Shown: one piece after another, positions 13,870-20,993 of the stretch
How positions within the stretch are numbered: the stretch's first letter is position 1
Layout: each line of letters begins with the position of its first letter
Origin: JAJPJX01 sp964568355
Lineage (GTDB): Bacteria; Acidobacteriota; Terriglobia; Bryobacterales; Bryobacteraceae
Assembly (NCBI GenBank): GCA_964568355.1
Contig: CAZMRK010000123.1
Span: 1-25,195, forward strand
DNA: 25,195 nucleotides
Direction: 5' to 3'
The notes under the pieces: model-generated
Database searches by the model: none
Told to the model about the DNA's origin: nothing
Seen by the model: the letters and a program-made list of their open reading frames with translations, nothing else
Translations under genes and position numbers: made by a program

Positions 13870-15501
13870 TCAGTCGGCCAGGAAGCGAGTCAGGACATTG
13901 CGGGTAATCCGCGAGACGTGCGGGTCCGGGAACAGCGCCGGGACCCAGGTGATCGAGCCGACCGAAAACACCGCTCCGCCTTTGCCCGGCTCGTGGATCA
14001 CGATCTCGGACCCGCCTTCGTCCGGATTGGTTCCCTTGGCCAGCAGCAGCGTATTCGCCGGTGAGGAGGCCGTGCGTTTGTCGGTCTCGTGGCCGGATGC
14101 GCCGCCCGGCACGCGCTCGTGCAGAGTCTTTTCGCCGAACAGATCTTCGTTGCGCAGGCCTGTGCCCTGAAAGATCCAGTGGGAAGCGTCCCTCACTTGA
14201 TAAGGCGCTGCCGTCATGATGCCGGCAGACGTGCAGGCCACGCCCAGCAGGTTCGCCTCTGACTCCAGGGTGCGATGCATCCGGCTCTCATACTCGATCG
14301 TGCCGTCGTCGGAGTGCCCGCCTAGTTCTCCGTGCAGGCTTCTCAGATGCGTCAGGCAATGCATGGTCCCGTCGTCGCCGAGGGTCACCTCGCAGTTCAG
14401 GCCGTTGCCCGCCAGGTACATCAGCCGGCCGCCGCGCTCGAAAACCCAGCTCTTCACTTTCAGGTACATCTCCCGCGTCCAATACTCCGGATGGATCGAC
14501 AGAATCAGCACTTTGTAGGCGTCCAGGTCGAGCGTACCGTCGTGCAGGTGGGCTTCCGCGTACAGGTCATAGTCGAAACCTTCGCGCTCCAGCCAGCCGA
14601 GCAGCCGCCACTCGCCGGGAGCCTGCCCGCACTGCACGCGGCCCTGGACCGGATCGGCCACCTCCGGATCGTCGAAGATGTGATTGTTCGGTTCCGGCCG
14701 GTCGAACGAGAGCGGCATGTACTCGTGGTCCTCGAAGCGCCACGTGCCGAATGGAGAGGGCCGCTGGTAGCGATCCAGGTCCTGTCGCGCATTCACCACC
14801 GGCCGGTCGGGCAACCGTGTGGCATTGATGTAATTGCTGCGTCCACCGAAATTGTTATAGGAGTTCCAGTTGTTGGTCGAGGCCAGCACAGCCACTTTGG
14901 CCTGCGGCTGCCGCGGAGCCACGATCCAGGGAAACAGAAACTTCTTGCCGGAAGGCGTCTTGGCCTGCAGATAATACATGCCGGAACGTTCCGGAGCCGT
15001 GATCACCGGCGGCGCCGGGTACCCATCGTTGTTCCACCGCACGCCGGTCTGGGTGAAATCGCCGTCCGGGAGCGTCTGCCGGTTGGCCTGCGGCCCGTGC
15101 TCGTCCACCCACCCGATCATCCGCACGTATTCCTTGCGCCAGCCGTAGCGCCACAGCGTCAGTTGATACTGCTCCACGGCGTGAACGCGGTACTCGGCCG
15201 TCTCTCCGCCGCGCACCCACTTGGGCCACATGTACCCCAGCAGTCCGTCGCTCAGCAGCCGCAGTTGTGGTACCGGCTCGCTTCCCAGCACCACCTTCGA
15301 TGTCTTCGACCCGTAGCCGCTTTTGCTGAGCAGGACCCGGTAGGGCCCCGGCGGCAAGTCTCCGTAGAATGCTCCGCTGGTTGACGAGCGGAGCAGTGTA
15401 ACCTCCCCGCCATCCTCGCCGCCCTCCTCCGGAATAAACTCGCCCAGCACCTCCGGCAGGGCAACATACATTTCGTCGCTTACGTAGGCCAATACCTTCA
15501 T
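13870..15501 (-). CDS. N,N-dimethylformamidase large (beta) subunit-like protein
   Basis: 543 residues from the ATG at 15501, which overlaps the stop of the upstream amidase gene as ATGA; the longer open frame is only a shadow of that gene. After an N-terminal beta domain (MKVLAYVSDEMYVALPEVLGE...), the core shows the family pattern: LLGYMWPKWVRGGETAEYRVHA, NNWNSYNNFGGRS, EWRLLGWLEREGFDYDLYAEAHLHDG, LILSIHPEYWTREMYLKVKSWVFERGGRLMYLAGNG. This matches the C-terminal domain of the DMFase large subunit, whose characterised member is a mononuclear-iron enzyme hydrolysing N,N-dimethylformamide to dimethylamine and formate. No small subunit gene is seen here. The end (GGAVFSVGSITWVPALF..ITRNVLTRF) is also typical. 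The real substrate may be another amide. There is no signal peptide. Confidence 0.82.
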   Translation of the reverse strand: MKVLAYVSDEMYVALPEVLGEFIPEEGGEDGGEVTLLRSSTSGAFYGDLPPGPYRVLLSKSGYGSKTSKVVLGSEPVPQLRLLSDGLLGYMWPKWVRGGETAEYRVHAVEQYQLTLWRYGWRKEYVRMIGWVDEHGPQANRQTLPDGDFTQTGVRWNNDGYPAPPVITAPERSGMYYLQAKTPSGKKFLFPWIVAPRQPQAKVAVLASTNNWNSYNNFGGRSNYINATRLPDRPVVNARQDLDRYQRPSPFGTWRFEDHEYMPLSFDRPEPNNHIFDDPEVADPVQGRVQCGQAPGEWRLLGWLEREGFDYDLYAEAHLHDGTLDLDAYKVLILSIHPEYWTREMYLKVKSWVFERGGRLMYLAGNGLNCEVTLGDDGTMHCLTHLRSLHGELGGHSDDGTIEYESRMHRTLESEANLLGVACTSAGIMTAAPYQVRDASHWIFQGTGLRNEDLFGEKTLHERVPGGASGHETDKRTASSPANTLLLAKGTNPDEGGSEIVIHEPGKGGAVFSVGSITWVPALFPDPHVSRITRNVLTRFLAD

Positions 15502-16403
15502 GATCGGTTTCTCAAGTATTTCTTCGGAAAAATGCAGCGCATCGAGTAGTTCGGCACCTGCACCTGGCCGGGCCGCCAATCCCCCACACAGCCGGCCAGC
15601 AGGTATGCCTCGTGCTTGCTCATGCCGGTGCGCTCTTCGATCCAGCACAGCATCTCGCGTAATGCCTGGCGCGCGGCCTCCTCCAGCGGGGTCGCGATGC
15701 CGACCGTTACCAGGCTGTCGGCTGTTTCGATGCGCGGCCACGTCATCCGCGATCCCTGTCCTTCCAGGATTTCACAGCGTACGGTCACCTCGCTGCGCAT
15801 CTCCACGCTGCCGATCTCCCCGTCGCTCTGGATCGCATGGCAATCGCCCAGGCAGAGCAGCGCGCCTTCCACGAACACCGGAAGGTAGACCGTGCTGCCC
15901 GCCGCAATCTCCTGCACGTCCACGTTGCCGCAGTGCCGCCCCATGCTCCCCGAAAGAATCGCTTCCATGGCCGGCGCCACACCGATCGTCCCGATCACCG
16001 GCCGCACCGGAATGCGGATATCATCCGCGAAAATCACGTGACCGTCGCGGATCTCCACCAGCACCGTCGCGGGCTGAGCGAAGTAATCCTCCAGGTGGAA
16101 CAGAAACGGCCAGTAGCCCATGTACCCCAGCGTGTCGCACTCCTGCCGCAAAATGTGGACGGCCAGCGCATCGCCGGGCCTGGCGCCTTCCACAAATATC
16201 GGCCCGGTCACCGGGTTGCCGTAGTAGCCGCGCTTGCGCATGGCCAGAAGGTATTCCGGAGTCGTATGCTCGGGCACGCGGGTGCGCCCGCCGCGCGAGT
16301 CTTCGGTCTCGATGACGAACGTCTCGCCGGGCGAAACGCGAGCCACCGGCTCCAGGCGCCGGTCAAACACAGGGGTCAACTGATCACGGGTAACACGCAA
16401 CAT
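15498..16403 (-). CDS. Acetamidase/formamidase family protein
   Basis: 301 residues from the ATG at 16403, a normal length for the family. Characteristic blocks are seen in order: PVARVSPGETFVIETEDS, GPIFVEGARPGDALAVHIL, RPVIGTIGVAPA, GRHCGNVDVQEIAAGSTVYLPVFVEGALLCLGDCHAIQSDGEIG and HEAYLLAGCVGDWRPGQVQVPN. These are the hallmarks of FmdA/AmdA zinc-dependent amidases that hydrolyse formamide or acetamide to ammonia and the acid in the cytoplasm. The GDCHAxQxDGE block contains the acidic and histidine residues expected at the active site. It is translationally coupled to the dimethylformamidase-like gene. It is divergent from the enolase-superfamily gene, with 78 bases between the start codons. 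No clear Shine-Dalgarno sequence precedes the ATG. Confidence 0.92.
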   Translation of the reverse strand: MLRVTRDQLTPVFDRRLEPVARVSPGETFVIETEDSRGGRTRVPEHTTPEYLLAMRKRGYYGNPVTGPIFVEGARPGDALAVHILRQECDTLGYMGYWPFLFHLEDYFAQPATVLVEIRDGHVIFADDIRIPVRPVIGTIGVAPAMEAILSGSMGRHCGNVDVQEIAAGSTVYLPVFVEGALLCLGDCHAIQSDGEIGSVEMRSEVTVRCEILEGQGSRMTWPRIETADSLVTVGIATPLEEAARQALREMLCWIEERTGMSKHEAYLLAGCVGDWRPGQVQVPNYSMRCIFPKKYLRNRS

Positions 16404-16427
16404 GGCTGGATTCGCCAGTATGACACA

Positions 16428-16453
16428 TGTAGCGCACGCACTCCTGGCGACGC
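16428..16453. repeat. Partial copy of the CTCC-loop hairpin repeat
   Basis: These 26 bases begin TGTAGCGCACGCACTCCTG, identical to 18345-18363, and end with the right arm TGGCGACGC found at 18383-18391. The copy therefore joins the left arm of hairpin 1, one CTCC loop and the right arm of hairpin 2, and lacks the 21 bases between. The two arms no longer pair. It lies between the divergent amidase and enolase-superfamily genes. Confidence 0.7.
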
Positions 16454-16465
16454 GCCGCTCCGGGG

Positions 16466-16471
16466 TATAGT
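16466..16471 (+). promoter_or_regulatory. Candidate -10 box (TATAGT) for the enolase-superfamily operon
   Basis: TATAGT matches the -10 consensus at five of six positions and ends ten bases before the ATG at 16482. No good -35 box is present at the right distance; that position falls inside the repeat remnant at 16428-16453. Use of this box would give a leader of only about four bases. Confidence 0.35.
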
Positions 16472-16481
16472 AAGAGTCTTC

Positions 16482-17618
16482 ATGGATCTGCGCATCTCCC
16501 AGGTAGAAATCTTCGCTATCCGCGCGCCTCGCAAAGAAGCCGTGCGTTCCGGCCTCAATCCCGGCGATCCGGTCTCGGCCTCCGAGTTCGGCATCGTGCG
16601 CGTGGAAACCCGCGGCGGCCTGGAGGGACTTGGCGAGATCTCCATCACCTTTCCTCGTATCGGCCACACGCTCTGCTACGCCGCCGCGCACCTGGTAGCG
16701 CCGGCACTGATTGGCGCCGACGCGTTGGCCCGGCCGCAGGTGCTCGCCCGCATCGATCACGTTCTCGCCGGGGAACTGAGCGCCCCCTATCTGCGCGCCG
16801 CCTTCGAGATGGCCCTGCTCGATCTTGCCGGCAAGCACTATGGAGCCCCGGTCTATGACCTCCTCGGAGGGCGTATGCGCGAGCGCGTTCCGCTGGCTTG
16901 GGGCATCTATCAGAAATCGCCCGAGGAGATGGCCGGCGATGCCGCTGCCGCGGTCCAGGCAGGCTATCACGCCATCAAGCTCAAAGTCGGCCGCCGCCTT
17001 GAAGACGATTGCGCCGCCGTCCGGGCCGTGGCCGCGGCCGTCGGCCCGGGTTTTCCTTTGCGCCTGGATGCCAACGGCGCCTACTCCTCGGTTGCCGAGG
17101 CAGCCGCGGCCGTGGAAGCGTTCGCGGCGCTGGCTCGCATCGCCTGGGTGGAGCAGCCGCTGCCCCGCCGCGACCTGGAGGGTCTGCGCCTGCTGCGCCG
17201 CCGCACTGCCGTGCCGATCATGGCCGATGAAAGCTGCCAGTCGCTGGACGATGCGTACGCGCTGGCGCGCGCCCAAGCCGCCGATGTCTTCAACGTCTAC
17301 GTGGTCGAAGCCGGAGGCCTTCAGGCTGCCCGCGATCTCTTCGCGTTCGCCGCATCCGCGGGCGTCGCCTGCATCCTCGGCAGCCAGGCCGAGATGGGTA
17401 TCGGCACCGCGGCTTGCGCCCATCTGGGCGTGGCCGTGCCGAACCTGCCCCATGCCTGCGAGACGTTCGGCCCGCTGCGCTACCGCCGCGACATCGTGGC
17501 CGCGCCCGTGCCCATCGACGCCGGATACCTCCAGCCTCCGGACGGACCGGGTCTGGGCGTCACTCTCGATACCGAAGCAATTCAGGAGATGAAAACATGC
17601 ACTTATTTGCGGAAATGA
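16482..17618 (+). CDS. Enolase superfamily enzyme, mandelate racemase/muconate lactonizing type
   Basis: 378 residues. The N-terminal capping domain (1-125) leads into the barrel. The KxK pair is K166 and K168 in AIKLKVG; the magnesium ligands are D196 (LDANGAY), E224 (WVEQPL) and D249 (MADES). At the sixth strand, where muconate-lactonizing relatives have a second catalytic lysine, the sequence is DVFNVYVVEAGGL, with Y273 at that position, so the usual second base is missing. The C-terminal part (ILGSQAEMGIGTAACAHLGVA) is well kept. The superfamily abstracts a proton next to a carboxylate; the product (racemase, lactonase, dehydratase) cannot be assigned. The gene overlaps the creatininase-family gene by 22 bases, so the two probably act in one pathway. 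The start was chosen at MDLRISQVEIFAI. Confidence 0.9.
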   Translation: MDLRISQVEIFAIRAPRKEAVRSGLNPGDPVSASEFGIVRVETRGGLEGLGEISITFPRIGHTLCYAAAHLVAPALIGADALARPQVLARIDHVLAGELSAPYLRAAFEMALLDLAGKHYGAPVYDLLGGRMRERVPLAWGIYQKSPEEMAGDAAAAVQAGYHAIKLKVGRRLEDDCAAVRAVAAAVGPGFPLRLDANGAYSSVAEAAAAVEAFAALARIAWVEQPLPRRDLEGLRLLRRRTAVPIMADESCQSLDDAYALARAQAADVFNVYVVEAGGLQAARDLFAFAASAGVACILGSQAEMGIGTAACAHLGVAVPNLPHACETFGPLRYRRDIVAAPVPIDAGYLQPPDGPGLGVTLDTEAIQEMKTCTYLRK

Positions 17619-18349
17619 ACCGCGTCCAACTACGCGCCGCCACCGAGTCCCTGGTGATTCTTCCCATTGGCGCGACCGAGCAGCACGGTCCGCACCTGCC
17701 CACGGGTACGGATTTCTTCACGGTGGAGTCGCTGGCTCGAGAAGCAGCCGCCAAACTGCCCGATGACGTGCCCGCCATCGTGACGCCTACTTTGCCGTTT
17801 GGCTCTTCCCAGCACCATTTCCTTTTCGGCGCCACTCTCTCGCTATCCACCGAGACGTATTACAAGGTGCTCTACGACCTGCTCGAATCCCTCGTCACCG
17901 ATGGCTTCAAGCGCATCTTCCTCCTCAATGGCCACGGTGGCAATCACGAACTGGCCCAGCTTGCCGCCCGCGATATCCCCCTGCGCCATCCCGTCCACGT
18001 GGCCGCCGCCTCCTATTGGACCGCCGCCTGGAATGATCTGATTGCGATCGACGCGCATCGCGGCCGCCGCCTGCCGGGCCATGCCGGCGATTTCGAAACA
18101 TCCATCGTGATGTCCCTGCGGCCGGAGCTGGTTCCTTCCGGCCGCCCGCACCGCGACGGCCCCTTCGAAACGGATCCAGCGGGCTTCCACCCCTCCGTCC
18201 GCACGGAACTGCATGGGGCCTGGCGGTCCATCGACGGCTATACCGATAGCCCGGATCTGGGAACCGCCGATCGAGGCATAGCGCTCCGAGCGGCCATTGT
18301 AAAAGGCCTCGTGCGTGCGTTCGCCGACTTCTACCAAGCCGCCCTGTAG
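17597..18349 (+). CDS. Creatininase family protein (metal-dependent amidohydrolase)
   Basis: 250 residues, full length for the family. Metal-binding and catalytic residues are visible: E28 and H30 in GATEQHGPHLP, D39 in TGTDFF, H113 in LLNGHGGNHE, and a late Glu in GDFETSIVM. Creatininase-family enzymes open cyclic amides such as creatinine using zinc or manganese; relatives act on riboflavin-pathway amides and on mycofactocin precursor. Which one applies is unknown, but the neighbouring amidases point to C-N bond hydrolysis in a catabolic route. The start at 17597 has AGGAG at 17584-17588 and lies within the end of the enolase-superfamily gene (22-base overlap). The TAG stop at 18347-18349 is itself part of the hairpin repeat that follows. 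Confidence 0.9.
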   Translation: MHLFAEMNRVQLRAATESLVILPIGATEQHGPHLPTGTDFFTVESLAREAAAKLPDDVPAIVTPTLPFGSSQHHFLFGATLSLSTETYYKVLYDLLESLVTDGFKRIFLLNGHGGNHELAQLAARDIPLRHPVHVAAASYWTAAWNDLIAIDAHRGRRLPGHAGDFETSIVMSLRPELVPSGRPHRDGPFETDPAGFHPSVRTELHGAWRSIDGYTDSPDLGTADRGIALRAAIVKGLVRAFADFYQAAL

Positions 18350-18391
18350 CGCACGCACTCCTGCGTGCCGCGTCGCCACTCCTGGCGACGC
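18345..18391. repeat. Twin hairpin repeat with CTCC loops, probable bidirectional terminator
   Basis: Two perfect hairpins lie almost back to back. Hairpin 1 has arms GCACGCA (18351-18357) and TGCGTGC (18362-18368). Hairpin 2 has arms GCGTCGCCA (18370-18378) and TGGCGACGC (18383-18391). Both have the loop CTCC. They fill most of the 51-base gap between the convergent creatininase and MFS genes, and the first bases include the creatininase stop codon. A partial copy occurs at 16428-16453, so this is a dispersed repeat. There is no T-run. Confidence 0.75.
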
Positions 18392-18400
18392 TCCTCGCGC

Positions 18401-19660
18401 TTACCGCTCCGCCGCTGCCGTGTGATCGCGCCAGAAATGGCGCAAGATCCCATACAGCACCAGCAGCGCGGTCAGAAAATAGGCAGCCCCGGTGATGGAA
18501 AGCAATCGGTCCACGCCGATCGACCGCCGGGCCAGCCCGCCCAGCAGCGGCCCGAAGCCCGAAATAAGCGCGCCCAGCAGGTTCAACAGCCCTACCGTGG
18601 AGGCGCGCAGCGTGGCCGGTACCACGTCATAGGCTGCCGCCACCTGGTTGCAGATGATGCAGCCGCTGAACAGGCCGAAAGCCATGGCCGCCAGGCGCGT
18701 GGCTTCCAGGGTGATCCCCGCGCCAATGAGGTAGACGCACGGACCCGCGCCGAACAGCGCCGCCAAAATCACCCAGTAGCGCGCCGAATGGGACCGCTTG
18801 TAGTACCGGTCCGCCATCGTCGAGCCGATCAGTAAACCCAGTGCCGTGCCGATCTGCGGATACACGCTGGCTTCGAAGCCGGCCCGCGCCAGGCCCAGGT
18901 GAAATTTATCGAAAAGAAAAGTCGGCAGCCACGAATAGACCAGAAACAATCCGAACGTTGCCACCGCCACGAACCAGTTGACGATCCATAGCGTGGGGAT
19001 GCCGAGCAGTTCTTTCATGCCGCCCGGGCGTGCGGCGCTTGCGCCGGTCGTCCCGTGAAAAGCCGCCGGCATGGTGCGAAAGAAGCGCGCCAGCGGCCAC
19101 GCAAAGAGAATCCCCAGCATACCCAGCATCCAGAAGGCTGCCCGCCACTCGAAACGCTCCGCCACCGCCGCGCTGAGCGATCCGCCGATGGCCACGCCCA
19201 CCAGTTGGCTCGTGCCGAAGATGGCAATCGCCCGTGATCGCGTCTCGGGACTGTGGGCCGCCGCCATCAGCGCATAGGCCGCCGGCATGAACAGCGATTC
19301 CGACACCCCCAGCAGGCCGCGGCAGGTCAGCAGGGCGCCCGCATTGGGCGCGAAGCCGGAAAGCAGCGTGAACGTGCTCCAGACGGCCAGGCTTCCCACC
19401 ACCAGCTTCGTTTTCGAGAACCGGTCGCCCAGAACTCCCGAAAAAGGCGAGCACAGCCCATATACCCACAGAAACAGCGCGCCCGTCAGCCCCAGGCCGG
19501 CATCGCTGAAACCCAGTTGCTTTTGCAGGGCAGGGAAGAGGGTATAAACTACTTGCCGGTCGGCGTGATTGAGCGTGTAACAGCCCCAAAGGAAGGCGAT
19601 CAGCACCCATTCGGGCGCGAGCAAGCGCCGCCGCTGCGCCAACGCCGCCGGCGCGCTCAT
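18401..19660 (-). CDS. MFS transporter
   Basis: 419 residues with twelve predicted transmembrane helices. Helix 1 is WVLIAFLWGCYTLNHADRQVV, the pattern of the anion:cation symporter/ACS-like group. The loop 2-3 motif is GVLGDRFSKTKLVV, close to the GxLxDRxGR consensus; helices 4-5 contain RGLLGVSESLFMPAAYALMA. The central loop (about 205-225) and a second six-helix half (IVNWFVAVATFGLFLVYSWLP ... STVGLLNLLGALISGFGPLLGGL) complete the fold. It imports or exports a small solute using an ion gradient; the substrate is unknown. The ATG at 19660 overlaps the stop of the DUF1501 gene as ATGA, so it belongs to that operon and may take up a product released by those exported proteins. It is convergent to the creatininase gene. 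Confidence 0.93.
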   Translation of the reverse strand: MSAPAALAQRRRLLAPEWVLIAFLWGCYTLNHADRQVVYTLFPALQKQLGFSDAGLGLTGALFLWVYGLCSPFSGVLGDRFSKTKLVVGSLAVWSTFTLLSGFAPNAGALLTCRGLLGVSESLFMPAAYALMAAAHSPETRSRAIAIFGTSQLVGVAIGGSLSAAVAERFEWRAAFWMLGMLGILFAWPLARFFRTMPAAFHGTTGASAARPGGMKELLGIPTLWIVNWFVAVATFGLFLVYSWLPTFLFDKFHLGLARAGFEASVYPQIGTALGLLIGSTMADRYYKRSHSARYWVILAALFGAGPCVYLIGAGITLEATRLAAMAFGLFSGCIICNQVAAAYDVVPATLRASTVGLLNLLGALISGFGPLLGGLARRSIGVDRLLSITGAAYFLTALLVLYGILRHFWRDHTAAAER

Positions 19661-20979
19661 ACCAGTTCCCGGATTGGCTCGCCGGTCTGATCGTCGAGAG
19701 AGTTGGCGATCTTGATGGGCCGCCCCACCGGGGTCTCGTACTCCTTGGTCCAATCCACGCCCATGGCCTTGTAGATGGTCGCGAACACGTCACCCATGCT
19801 GGTGGCTTTGCCCGCCACGTTGGCGCCGGTCTCGTCGCTTGCGCCCACCGTCAGGCCGGCGCGTAGCCCTCCGCCGCTGATCGCCAGCGACCAGCAATTG
19901 GGCCAGTGGTCGCGCCCGCGATCCGGGTTGACGAATGGCGTGCGGCCGAATTCGCCCATGGCGAGCACAATGGTCGTATCCAGCAGCCCGCGCTCGTGGA
20001 GGTCGTCGAGCAGGACCGACAGCGTCCGGTCAAGCGGCGGGCAAAGGCGGTCCCGATGCCCGTCGTCGTTGCGCGCGTGAGTGTCCCAGGAATTGGCGTG
20101 AAATCCCGCGGAGGTTACGAACCGTGCGCCCGCTTCCACCAGGCGCCGGGCCAGTAGCGCGCTCTGGCCCACGGCATCGCGCCCGTAGCGATCGCGCAGC
20201 TTTTCCGGCTCTTTGCCAAGGTCGAAGGCGTCGCGCACAGACGGATTGAGCAGCATCTTCCACGCCTGCGCCGTGAACTTGTCCATGTTGGCGTGCTCGG
20301 CGCTGGTGTACAGGCTTTCGTAACGCTGGTTCACCAGTTGCAACATCGACTGCCGGCTATGGACGGCCCGCTCGGAGACCGCTTTCGGCAGACTCAGGTC
20401 GGCTACCTGGAAGCCTTTCTTGCTCGGATCCGGGATGCACATCGGGTCGTAGTCCGCGCCCAGGAAACCGGCCCGGAAGTATTCCTCGTACTGCCGGTTG
20501 CGCTCCCATTGCGGCGTCAGGATGTAAGGCGGGACGCCGTTGCGCGCGCCGGTCTCTTTGGCGATCACCGAGCCGATGCTCGGAAAATGCATAGCGGGGT
20601 TGGGCTCGTGCCCGGTGACGGCGTAGTGGGTGCCCTGCGGATGATCGTTCCCTTTGGTGCGCATCGAGCGCACAATGGCCAGCTTGTCCATGCGCTTGGC
20701 CACCTCCGGCAGCAACTCGGAAATCTGGATGCCGGCGACGTTAGTCGAAATCGCCTTGAAAGCCGAGTTCTGCTTCGGATCCCAGGTGTCTACGTGGCTG
20801 GGTCCGCCTTCAAGCCAGAGGAGGATGCACGCCTGCGCTTTCCCGGCCGCCGGTTGGGTGGACGCCGCGCGCAGGTATTGCTCCAGGTGGATTCCCAAAA
20901 AGCCGAGCGACCCGACCTTCAGGAAGTCGCGGCGCGAAGCCTGCTCGCGCGTTAATCTCAGACAGCCCGTTCCCTCCAT
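19657..20979 (-). CDS. DUF1501 domain-containing protein (Tat-exported)
   Basis: 440 residues from the ATG at 20979, chosen because AGGAG lies eight bases before it and because the earlier in-frame start would overlap the upstream gene. The N-terminus has the Tat motif SRRDFLKVGSLGFLG. The body follows the DUF1501 pattern: ACILLWLEGGPSHVDTWDPK, LPEVAKRMDKLAIVRSMRTKGNDHPQGTHYAVTG, GARFVTSAGFHANSWDTH, LLDTTIVLAMGEFGRTPFVN and DRGRDHWPNCWSLAISGGGL. The fold is that of the alkaline phosphatase/sulfatase superfamily, with Asp and His residues in metal-site positions, but the enzyme activity of the family is not established. The partner upstream is a DUF1549/DUF1553 protein, the usual pairing in Planctomycetes and Solibacteres, where both are exported. 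Confidence 0.93.
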   Translation of the reverse strand: MEGTGCLRLTREQASRRDFLKVGSLGFLGIHLEQYLRAASTQPAAGKAQACILLWLEGGPSHVDTWDPKQNSAFKAISTNVAGIQISELLPEVAKRMDKLAIVRSMRTKGNDHPQGTHYAVTGHEPNPAMHFPSIGSVIAKETGARNGVPPYILTPQWERNRQYEEYFRAGFLGADYDPMCIPDPSKKGFQVADLSLPKAVSERAVHSRQSMLQLVNQRYESLYTSAEHANMDKFTAQAWKMLLNPSVRDAFDLGKEPEKLRDRYGRDAVGQSALLARRLVEAGARFVTSAGFHANSWDTHARNDDGHRDRLCPPLDRTLSVLLDDLHERGLLDTTIVLAMGEFGRTPFVNPDRGRDHWPNCWSLAISGGGLRAGLTVGASDETGANVAGKATSMGDVFATIYKAMGVDWTKEYETPVGRPIKIANSLDDQTGEPIRELV

Positions 20980-20993
20980 CCGCCCATCTCCTC

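Noticed and set aside
13859..13871. GACTG-TAC-CAGTC hairpin between the dimethylformamidase-like and permease genes
   Set aside because: Five pairs only, partly inside the stop codon, with no T-run; not convincing as a terminator or operator.
14332..15384. Long plus-strand open frame opposite the dimethylformamidase-like gene
   Set aside because: The translation is low-complexity and matches no family; the minus-strand gene has clear conserved blocks. The same holds for 11591-12661 and 21600-22823.
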